Part shown: in pieces, positions 1 to 6,600 of the stretch | Numbering within the stretch: position 1 is the first letter of the stretch | How the letters are laid out: the number at the start of each line of letters is the position of its first letter | Origin: an uncultured Saprospiraceae bacterium | GTDB lineage: Bacteria; Bacteroidota; Bacteroidia; Chitinophagales; Saprospiraceae | DNA: 9,724 nucleotides | Direction of reading: 5' to 3' | Assembly (NCBI GenBank): GCA_905479665.1 | Contig: CAJQNM010000355.1 | Coordinates: 1 to 9,724 of the forward strand | Translations under genes and position numbers: made by a program | Notes under the pieces: generated by a model | What the model saw: only the letters and a program-made list of their open reading frames with translations | The model's database searches: none | Told to the model about the DNA's origin: nothing

Positions 1-327
1 CTGATGTGAGCCGATAATTGTGCGGGCCAGGCCATTAAATTCTACAGCGGCTACTTGCACGTCTGTGCAGCTCAGATCCTGCAAGAAAGCCATGACGCCA
101 TTCTTCAGACTTTGCATGGCTGCTTCACCTTCATCCCCGATGGATGCTGACTCATCGATCACCAGCGTCAGCTTTAGGTCTCCCTCGCAGGTGGCCATCA
201 GGGGAGGATTCATGCTTGTGAGAGGCTTCGGGCAGTCATTGCAATCGCTGCAATAGCTCTGACCAAGACTAGAATAAGTTGTGCAAAGTAGAAGTAAGAA
301 GAGAATGAAGGACTCTGATGATTTCAT
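1..327 (-). CDS. Secreted von Willebrand factor A domain protein, N-terminal part (runs off left edge)
   Basis: An uninterrupted minus-strand frame starts with ATG at 327-325 and gives 109 codons without a stop before the window edge, so the 3' end is missing. Residues 1-22 look like a Sec signal peptide: a short polar start, a hydrophobic core rich in Leu/Phe, and a probable cut at SLG|QS. A Cys-rich stretch follows (C26, C29, C32, C47). A vWA fold then begins with the metal-ion-dependent adhesion site D58-E-S60-A-S62 at the end of a hydrophobic strand, and a second strand (VQVAAVEF) follows about 40 residues later. vWA domains with this DxSxS motif bind ligands through a divalent cation. 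In this bacterial group, such an N-terminus often leads into long modular surface proteins with a C-terminal T9SS signal. Here that continuation is inference, because the rest is outside the window. The neighbour at 556 is divergent. Upstream is A-rich with no clear Shine-Dalgarno. Confidence 0.85.
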   Translation of the reverse strand, partial: MKSSESFILFLLLLCTTYSSLGQSYCSDCNDCPKPLTSMNPPLMATCEGDLKLTLVIDESASIGDEGEAAMQSLKNGVMAFLQDLSCTDVQVAAVEFNGLARTIIGSHQ

Positions 328-555
328 GATTTTTCTATTAGATTATTGAATGAATTCAGAAATATATGCTCGGCTTTTGCCTCAGAGGATTCATACATAA
401 GAGGAAAATGCAACCAAGTTTCCATAGAAGAGCTTGCTTGAATACGGTTTGGAGACTTTCTTCGTAACTGAAGTGTAGTCTACATCAAAAGCGTTACCGA
501 AAAGACAAGATCTTTTTCCGGTTTATCTATCTTGTATGCTGAGTAAGAAGCTGTA
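328..555. promoter_or_regulatory. Divergent intergenic region between the vWA gene and the HD phosphohydrolase gene
   Basis: This 228-bp spacer must carry the promoters of both flanking genes, which point away from each other. On the minus strand, TATATTTC (359-366 read in reverse) resembles the Bacteroidota -7 element TAnnTTTG, about 32 bases before the vWA start. I see no matching -33 TTTG at a suitable distance, so this is weak. On the plus side an imperfect hairpin lies at 496-522 (listed separately). No open frame with a credible start and no tRNA-like fold is visible. Confidence 0.4.
496..522 (+). other. Imperfect hairpin in the leader of the HD gene
   Basis: ACCG-AAAAGA (496-505) pairs with TCTTTT-(tc)-CGGT (511-522). 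This gives ten base pairs with a two-base bulge around a five-base loop, CAAGA. It ends 33 bases before the GTG start at 556. It has no T-run immediately after it, so it is not an obvious terminator. It may be an operator or a leader structure, or chance. Confidence 0.3.
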
Positions 556-1158
556 GTGAACTATCCGAAAGACATTTGCTTTAAGGCGGGACGCCATGTG
601 ACCCAGCTCCTGGTCGAGAATTTTAATCCTCAATTGCTGTTTCATAATTTACAGCATACCATCAGTGTGGTGCGCGGTGCGCGCAAAATTGCCAAGAAAG
701 AAAAGCTTGACAAGTCGCAGAAGGATGCAGTGGTCTTGGCTGCTTGGTTTCACGATACGGGATATGTGCATCAGTATGGCGAGCACGAAGAAGCCAGTAA
801 AGAGATAGCTTCGGCTTGGCTCATCGGAGAAAAGGTCGAATCAGAATTGATAGATCAAGTGCTGGCCTGCATCCAGGCCACCCGCATGCCACAGAAACCT
901 AACAGCATCCTGGAAAAAGTCTTATGTGATGCAGATCTCATGCACCTTGCTCAGCCTGAGTACTTTCACGTCCAACGTCTCCTTTTGGAAGAGTGGAAAA
1001 TCATGTTAGGTCGAACATATACACCCCAAGAGTGGATTTCTGAAAACATAAAATTTATGGGTACGCACAAGTATTGGACCGTTTATGGGAAGAAGTACTT
1101 AGAGGATCTTAAGGAACAAAATATCAAGTTGTTTAAGAAATTAAACCTTAAGGAGTAG
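556..1158 (+). CDS. HD-superfamily metal-dependent phosphohydrolase
   Basis: This 200-residue protein has the signature of a small cytoplasmic HD-domain hydrolase. Residues 30-34 read HNLQH, supplying the first metal-ligand His. H66-D67 in AAWFHDTGY is the namesake HD pair. D125 and D127 in LCDADLMHL would supply the last ligand. HD enzymes use these residues to hold one or two divalent metals and cut phosphomonoesters or phosphodiesters, often of nucleotides; the substrate here cannot be told. The C-terminal 40 residues are Lys-rich and helical in appearance. The start is taken as GTG at 556. An in-frame TAA at 544-546 blocks any earlier start, and the first in-frame ATG is near residue 111, after the HD pair. 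AAGAAG about 8 bases upstream is a weak ribosome-binding candidate. The gene is monocistronic and converges on the barrel gene with a 35-bp gap and no clear terminator between them. Confidence 0.88.
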   Translation: MNYPKDICFKAGRHVTQLLVENFNPQLLFHNLQHTISVVRGARKIAKKEKLDKSQKDAVVLAAWFHDTGYVHQYGEHEEASKEIASAWLIGEKVESELIDQVLACIQATRMPQKPNSILEKVLCDADLMHLAQPEYFHVQRLLLEEWKIMLGRTYTPQEWISENIKFMGTHKYWTVYGKKYLEDLKEQNIKLFKKLNLKE

Positions 1159-1193
1159 ATAGAACACGATGATGCATATGCAATTCCATACTT

Positions 1194-2447
1194 CTACAGG
1201 CGTGTATTTACCACATTGTTGTACACCGAGCCAAAAGTATAATTGAGACCAAGCGAGAAATCTAGATCGTAGTTTGTCGCCAGACGACGTGTTTGCAACA
1301 AGAGATCTTCGAGCGAGGCAGATCCCTTTGGCAAGGAGATTTGATCTTGTATACGATCATAACTCGACGAAATACTGATGCTTAGACCTTTGATGAGTCT
1401 CACATTAAGGCGTAGGTAGGCCGAAATCCGGTTCTTATCCAAATCGCTCAAGATCTGAGATGCTCTAACGTAACTAAACAAGGACCCCCAAGGTTGTCTT
1501 ATACGTGCGTTGACAGTGAGACTGTGCCTGGCAAATTGCTCATCCAGGAGATCGAAAATGGTGGTTTCGAAATAGCTGTTTTTAGTAAAACCGATTCGAT
1601 ATGCCAAGGTGATTTCTCTCTTCAGCGCCTGTTGATAAGGAAACAAACTGTACTCTACAGCGGGCCCTCCGTAAAAGGAATATCGAATATTATCATACGT
1701 TGACTTGTATATTGTCGTGGAGAGACCTGCTGACCAATGGTTGCCTAGACTCCGAACCATGATACCACTGAGACTTTGAGTTTGATTACTATTGCTAACC
1801 ATCTGTTCCTTCTGCATGACCTCAAGAAATTCATACTTCGATCGAAGTCGAATACGAATTCGCCAATCATCACTGAGATGGTCTGCCTCTAAGCCTGTTT
1901 TGATTTCAAATTCAGACCTGCTGCTTTCCTTGTCGATTTGTCCAACTCCATAAAGTTCAAAAATCCAACTACGCCATGGATCGATCAAAGGCTCTGTCTC
2001 GACTCCGAGTTCATTGCCTTGATAAGTCAATTTAAAATCACTCTGTTGCCCAACCTGCACTAGATAGGGCAAAATTCGCCATTGGAAGTGATCGAACAGC
2101 TTAGACCGCCTCTCATCTGAAGACAAGGTGCTTTCAAGAAATACTTGAGAAGTGTCGTGCTGATGTTGCAAGCGATCGAAGGCGATGTAGGTAAAGTTGA
2201 AATTGTCACCCGCGCCGGCATTAATACTTCGTACAAAAGCATGAAGATCAGCGTCTGAGGGGTCTCTGACAAAGTTCAGAAATTTGGCTTCTGAGCGGAA
2301 ATAATCTGTGTCACATCCTTGACAATCAAGGTACACCTTGATTCGCTCTTGGGTCTTTGATTGTTGAGCCGATACCGTCACCCATACAGCGCTTCCCCAT
2401 AGTAGGACAAATAATAATGAGATACGAGAGACTATCGTGTTGAGCAT
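1194..2447 (-). CDS. Predicted outer-membrane beta-barrel protein with N-terminal DCxxCD domain
   Basis: This is a 417-residue exported protein of unknown function. Residues 1-27 form a signal peptide (hydrophobic core, VSA|QQ cut). Residues 36-130 form a soluble domain with D41-C-x-x-C45-D at its start, followed by FLNFVRDPSDADLHAF (56-71). I recall this pattern from a family of hypothetical proteins common in Bacteroidota, but I cannot name a Pfam entry. From about residue 158 to the end, short stretches alternate polar and hydrophobic residues with aromatic girdles (WIFELYG, WRIRIRLRSKYEF, WSAGLSTTIYKSTY, REITLAYRIGF, ISAYLRLNV). These fit about 10-12 transmembrane beta strands. The protein closes with LGLNYTFGS and VYNNVVNTRL, like a last barrel strand. 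The start ATG at 2447 places the signal peptide correctly. It follows the DUF3124 lipoprotein gene in the same direction, but a terminator-like hairpin lies between them, so it may be transcribed separately. Confidence 0.75.
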   Translation of the reverse strand: MLNTIVSRISLLFVLLWGSAVWVTVSAQQSKTQERIKVYLDCQGCDTDYFRSEAKFLNFVRDPSDADLHAFVRSINAGAGDNFNFTYIAFDRLQHQHDTSQVFLESTLSSDERRSKLFDHFQWRILPYLVQVGQQSDFKLTYQGNELGVETEPLIDPWRSWIFELYGVGQIDKESSRSEFEIKTGLEADHLSDDWRIRIRLRSKYEFLEVMQKEQMVSNSNQTQSLSGIMVRSLGNHWSAGLSTTIYKSTYDNIRYSFYGGPAVEYSLFPYQQALKREITLAYRIGFTKNSYFETTIFDLLDEQFARHSLTVNARIRQPWGSLFSYVRASQILSDLDKNRISAYLRLNVRLIKGLSISISSSYDRIQDQISLPKGSASLEDLLLQTRRLATNYDLDFSLGLNYTFGSVYNNVVNTRL

Positions 2448-2647
2448 GCCGTGTTCGTTTTATCAAATGGTGATTAGGAGTGTTTTAAAACTAAAAAACC
2501 CAAACTGGATGTCAGTTTGTGTTCAATTGTTTAGGCCCAACGGAGTAAATTTCCAGTACCTCATTCAAACGGTAAATGAAGAGATACTAGTATGTGTTGC
2601 TACGCAGTCTTTCTTACTGTTACCCTCAAAAAATTGTGGCTCATAGA
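2448..2647. promoter_or_regulatory. Leader/intergenic region upstream of the barrel gene
   Basis: These 200 bp separate two minus-strand genes. They hold a minus-strand terminator-like hairpin at 2493-2519, about 130 bases past the stop of the DUF3124 gene and only 45 bases before the barrel ATG. On the minus strand TACCGTTTG lies upstream of the hairpin and ACCATTTG lies between hairpin and ATG. Both only loosely resemble the Bacteroidota -7 element, and neither is convincing. Plus-strand frames across this stretch have no export signal, no recognisable motif and no initiation context, and look like chance. Confidence 0.35.
2493..2519 (-). terminator. Rho-independent terminator or attenuator, minus strand
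   Basis: A perfect 7-bp stem, CAAACTG (2501-2507) with CAGTTTG (2513-2519), encloses a 5-base loop. On the minus strand it is followed by GG and six T residues (A-run at 2493-2498 on the plus strand). The same hairpin has no T-run in the plus direction, which sets the orientation. It could end the DUF3124 transcript, or act as an attenuator in a long leader of the barrel gene. Confidence 0.65.
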
Positions 2648-3190
2648 TCAGTGCTTCATGATCGATACGGCGTCGGTCGTAAAGGCAAATCCGTGCTGAC
2701 CACTTGTCCCGATCATGACTGCCTGAATAAGCGGATACATGTTCTCCTGTTTGGCACTGAGACCCACAATAAAGTTGGCACCGGTGCCTCCAGCATTATC
2801 TGCACGCTCGATGATGTAGTCTATGGTTTGGAGTGGGGAGAGTAACAAAGTGCCTTCCACGTATTTGCGAACCAATACCCCGTTCGTATTGTAGTAGTCG
2901 ATCAGGTCGACGTAAAGGCTATCTCTTAAGCTGGTGTTGTGAATGCTTAAGGTGGCCGCGAGCGGAGTCGTGGACTGGGCTATGACTGTATATATGTCAG
3001 AATAGATCGGGACATACAGCGTATCTACATACAAGAGTAGCCCCGGCCTGACCGTTTCACTCACTTCATTTGCAGACAGCACATCTTGCCCTTCCAGATT
3101 TACATTTGGATTCGGCTTTTCGCAAGCCACTCCGATCATTGCCAGAGTACCGATAGCCAAGTAAAAATTGATTTTTCGCATCCACTTCAT
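2648..3190 (-). CDS. DUF3124-family lipoprotein
   Basis: This 180-residue protein has a lipoprotein signal peptide with lipobox G-V-A-C23 and is probably anchored in the periplasm-facing or outer membrane. Its core matches what I recall of DUF3124: LYVPIYSDIYT, then LAATLSIHNTSLRDSLYVDLIDYY (two strands of an Ig-like sandwich), YYNTNGVLVRKYVEG, and the end block GGTGANFIVGLSA...IQAVMIGTSGQHGFAFT. The function of DUF3124 is not known. The open frame extends up to 3307, but that extension has no signal character and would overlap the divergent lipoprotein gene. The ATG at 3190 (MKWMRK) or the one three codons later at 3181 puts a basic end and hydrophobic core directly before the lipobox. I chose 3190. 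The gene is divergent from the lipoprotein-protease operon across 73 bp and upstream of the barrel gene in the same direction. Confidence 0.82.
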   Translation of the reverse strand: MKWMRKINFYLAIGTLAMIGVACEKPNPNVNLEGQDVLSANEVSETVRPGLLLYVDTLYVPIYSDIYTVIAQSTTPLAATLSIHNTSLRDSLYVDLIDYYNTNGVLVRKYVEGTLLLSPLQTIDYIIERADNAGGTGANFIVGLSAKQENMYPLIQAVMIGTSGQHGFAFTTDAVSIMKH

Positions 3191-3263
3191 GACACCTAAA
3201 TTGTGATAGGGTAAAAATACGGAATGCCTGTTACCTTTATCCCTCACTTCAAAAGTGAGTTTT
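3191..3263. promoter_or_regulatory. Compact divergent promoter region with hairpin at the plus-strand start
   Basis: Only 73 bp separate the start codons of two divergent lipoprotein genes, so both promoters must overlap or extend into the genes. TACCTTTA (3232-3239, plus) and TATTTTTA (3212-3219 read on the minus strand) each match TAnnTTTG except at the last base. They are the best -7 candidates, with no well-spaced -33 element. The hairpin at 3243-3259 is listed separately. Confidence 0.45.
3243..3259 (+). other. Perfect hairpin just upstream of the small lipoprotein start codon
   Basis: CTCACTT (3243-3249) and AAGTGAG (3253-3259) form a perfect 7-bp inverted repeat with a 3-base loop, CAA. 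TTTT and the ATG at 3264 follow directly. As RNA it would fold where the ribosome lands. As DNA it could be an operator half-site pair shared by both divergent genes. Which of these applies, or whether it is chance, cannot be told from one sequence. Confidence 0.45.
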
Positions 3264-3692
3264 ATGAAAAATTTCTGGTTATTTCTCATGGTATCCTTGT
3301 CCTTCATCTGTTGTAAAACACCTACTTATGCTCCCGATACCTATGAGGGTAAGATGATCACTTTCGGATCGGGTGGGGGAGTCACAGGCCATATTTCCTG
3401 CACCGCCATTATGGAGAATGGATACATCTATCGCGGCACCGGTCTGACCAATATTGATTTTGAAATGAACGGTCGGCTGAAAACTGGAGAGGTTGATCAA
3501 CTTTTTAAGAATTATGAAGTGCTGGGATTGGCAGAGGTCAACTATGATAGCCCTGGCAACACCTATAGATTCATTGAATTTAAGCAGGATAGTAGCATCC
3601 AGAGGATTGTATGGGGCGCGAAAGATGAGCTGCCTGACAAAAAGGTAGATACCTACTATAATATATTGAAAGCAAAAACACAGCAAAAATGA
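3264..3692 (+). CDS. Small uncharacterised lipoprotein, translationally coupled to the M4 protease
   Basis: This 142-residue exported protein starts with a Lys-containing end and a hydrophobic stretch ending in FICC, so C16 or C17 would be lipidated. The lipobox is imperfect, but this form is common in Bacteroidota. The mature part has a Gly-rich strand (ITFGSGGG, 32-39), a strand pair reading like a small beta-barrel or sandwich, then PGNTYRFIEFK (97-107) and a closing WGAKDELPDKKVDTYYNIL block. I recall similar small Bacteroidota lipoproteins of unknown function and cannot name a family. ATG at 3264 was chosen over GTG at 3255. It gives the normal basic-hydrophobic signal, and the GTG lies inside the hairpin stem. 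The stop TGA (3690-3692) overlaps the ATG of the protease gene (ATGA), so the two are almost certainly on one mRNA. A role as partner, chaperone or inhibitor of the protease is inference from this arrangement only. Confidence 0.8.
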   Translation: MKNFWLFLMVSLSFICCKTPTYAPDTYEGKMITFGSGGGVTGHISCTAIMENGYIYRGTGLTNIDFEMNGRLKTGEVDQLFKNYEVLGLAEVNYDSPGNTYRFIEFKQDSSIQRIVWGAKDELPDKKVDTYYNILKAKTQQK

Positions 3693-6600
3693 TTCAAATG
3701 AAAAATGTTCTCTTTATTCTACTTTGCTGCTGTGCCAGTACTTTTGTTTCAGCTCAATCATGGCAGGATAAGAAGGTGCCAGCTAGTCAATCTAGCGAGC
3801 CATTTGATCCTTCATCTTTTCGTCACGCGGATCTACCTTGGATCGAGACCCTCACCACACCAGAACGGAGTCACACACTACTAAATTCACAAGTAAATAG
3901 AGCAGTCTTTGACGGAGTGAAGAAGTCAGATCCGGCGCGTACGATCTGGAGTGAATCTCAGGATCGATCAGGCAGGTCTCTACCGCAGACTCGTAAAGCG
4001 TTGCTTGATCATCTCACCCAAACCTTGCCGGCCCTGAATCAACAAACGGATCTAGTTACTCAAGAGATCACTGCCGATGAACTGGGGATGACGCATCATT
4101 TTCTCCAACAATATTTCGAGGGACTGCCTGTCTTTGGAGCACAACTTACCCTGCATGAGTCTGCAGAAGGATTCCTGCGTATGAATGGCCGTCTTTTTAA
4201 TGTCGCTGCCCAAGTTCCTGAAGGAAAAATAAATGAGAACGATGCGAAATCCATCGTCAAGGATGATTTACGCAGCCGCACCGTTTTGATGGATACAAAG
4301 AGCTTGGCCATGCAACTCTTGCAGCAGGGTGATGAGCAAAGGGAAATCCTATATTTTGATGATACTCACAATTTGCATCGTGCTTGGCAGATCAAGTACA
4401 TTCCGAATATTTATGAAAATTGGGAGTATATCGTTGATGCATCATCGGGCGAGATACTGAACAAGTGGAATAATATCTGCCGCATTCATGATCATGACGA
4501 AAGCAAGCAGGCCAAATTCTCTTCGCAACCACCTTCGCTGGGGTCCGGTCTAGACCTAAATGGAGCGAACCTTGAAGTGCGTTGTTATGACGATAACGGT
4601 ACCTTCTTTCTGTTGGATGCATCCCGAGAAATGTTTAAATCACTAGGTACCGCTGATCTCCCCCCGCAAGGAGCTATTCTCACTTACGATACGAAAAATA
4701 AACCGATCGATGAGGAGACTGGATTTTTCCCAAATGAACTGATTTCTAGCAGTGATGCGAATGCATGGGATGCCAAAGCTGTTTCCGCTCATGTAAATGC
4801 TGGCATTGCCTATGAATACTATCGTCAGTTATTGCAAAGAAATTCCATAAACGGATCGGGCGGATCTATTTATTCCTTTATAAATATTGCAGATCCTGAA
4901 AAAGGAGGAGATTTTGATCAAGCCTTTTGGAATGAAAAAATAATATTTTATGGCAATGGGAAAGATGTGTTCAATCGTCCACTGCAGGCTGCACTTGATG
5001 TGGCTGCACACGAAATGAGCCATGGAGTTATTCAAAATAGCGCTAATCTGATCTATCAAGGGGAGTCTGGAGCTCTCAATGAGGCCATTGCCGATTTTTT
5101 TGCAGTGGCCACTGAGGCGAGATTGACTAATGAGACTGATGTGATTGATTGGAAAATTGGGAATGATATTATTAACACGTCCATTTATCGTTCTGGGGCA
5201 TTGCGAGATTTATCAAATCCGCACAACGGAGGTACCTCACTTAATTCAGTAGGCTATCAACCGCAATTTTATTCTGAACGATTTACCGGTCGCGCGGATA
5301 ATGGTGGAGTACATATTAATAGTGGTATTGCAAATCATGCCTTTTATCTAGTGACTGAGTCCGTAGGTTTGCAGAAGGCAGAGCAAATTATTTATCGGTC
5401 ATTGACCACATATCTCACGCGCTCCTCAAATTTTCAGGATTTACGCAATGCCATGGTTGCTGCAGCAAGTGATCTTCATGGTGTGGCAGACGAAGTACGC
5501 GCAGTAAATGATGCCTTCGATTTTGTCGAGATTGTTGGAGGCGTGGGTGCGGAGGCACCCATGGAGGCGGATGCCAACCCCGGCTCAGATTTGATATTGG
5601 CTACGTCCACATTGCTCGACCAGAGTGATTTATATCAACTCGCCAATCAGCAGCTGGTAGAGATCCAGTCTGCATTGATTGAAGAAGGGATTATTAATCC
5701 GCCCAGCGTTACAGATGATGGAGCGGTAATTCTCTATGTGACGGATGCCAATGAAATAAAATTTATCTCGATTGATTACACCACGGGAGATTTTGAGGGA
5801 GACGTGGTAAGCACACAGGCCATCTGGCGCAATGCGGTCATATCTCGTGACGGCACAAAGATCGCTGCCCTCACTACCGAAAATGACAATATGGTTTGGA
5901 TCTTTGACTTGATCTCGGGTGATTCAAAACAATTTGAATTATTTAATCCCACTTTTACGGAAGGGGTAAGTACAGGAAATGTTGAATTTGCGGATGCGAT
6001 GGATTTTGATTTTAGCGGGGAGTTGTTGATGTACGATGCCTCCAATTTAATTACCTCCACAACCAGCGAGGAGTTTTCTTATTGGGATATTGGATTTATT
6101 GAGGTTTTTGACAATGAAGCGGAAGCCTTTGCCGATGGCGATATTTTCAAATTGGTGACCGGGCTCCCTGACAATGTCAGTATTGGCAATCCGGTGTTTT
6201 CTAAAAATTCTCCCAACATAATTGCACTTGACTATATCGAGGTAGTAAGCGATGGGACGACTGAGTATTCGATCTTGGGCGTTAATATCGAGACAGGCGA
6301 GTCAGATTTAATTCATGAGATCGTTGAGCAGGGAGGCACACTTGGGTATCCCACGTTTTCACGCAGCGATCAGACCATCTTATTTAATGCCATGTCTGAA
6401 GATGATCTGGGACAGCCAATTTCAGTCGTGAAGGCAGCCTTCCTGGCAGAAAATAAAATAGGTATGGATGTAAATTCACAAGCGGTGACTGTTATAGAAA
6501 ATCACCGTTGGCCAGTCTGGTTTTCTAATGGTGAACGTATGCTCACCGGCGTATTTTCTGAGACATCTCCTGAGCTCAATTTTGAATTTTATCCAAATCC

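Noticed and set aside
1131..1146. GTTTAA-GAAA-TTAAAC hairpin with a GNRA-like loop near the end of the HD gene
   Set aside because: The stem is only six A/T-rich pairs, lies inside the coding region and has no T-run, so it is not supported as a terminator.
1173..1182. TGCATATGCA palindrome between the convergent HD and barrel genes
   Set aside because: It is a 10-bp gapless palindrome that cannot form a normal hairpin. It is likely chance.
2437..2845. Plus-strand short frames across the barrel leader and the DUF3124 3' end
   Set aside because: They have low-complexity, unconvincing translations and overlap a well-supported gene or its leader on the other strand.
3191..3307. N-terminal extension of the DUF3124 lipoprotein to an upstream start at 3307
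   Set aside because: It would bury the lipoprotein signal peptide about 40 residues inside the protein and overlap the divergent lipoprotein gene. Starts at 3190 or 3181 fit the signal peptide.
3279..3686. Minus-strand 135-codon frame opposite the small lipoprotein gene
   Set aside because: It has no recognisable motif, lies wholly opposite a gene with a clear signal peptide and operon context, and reads as a shadow frame.
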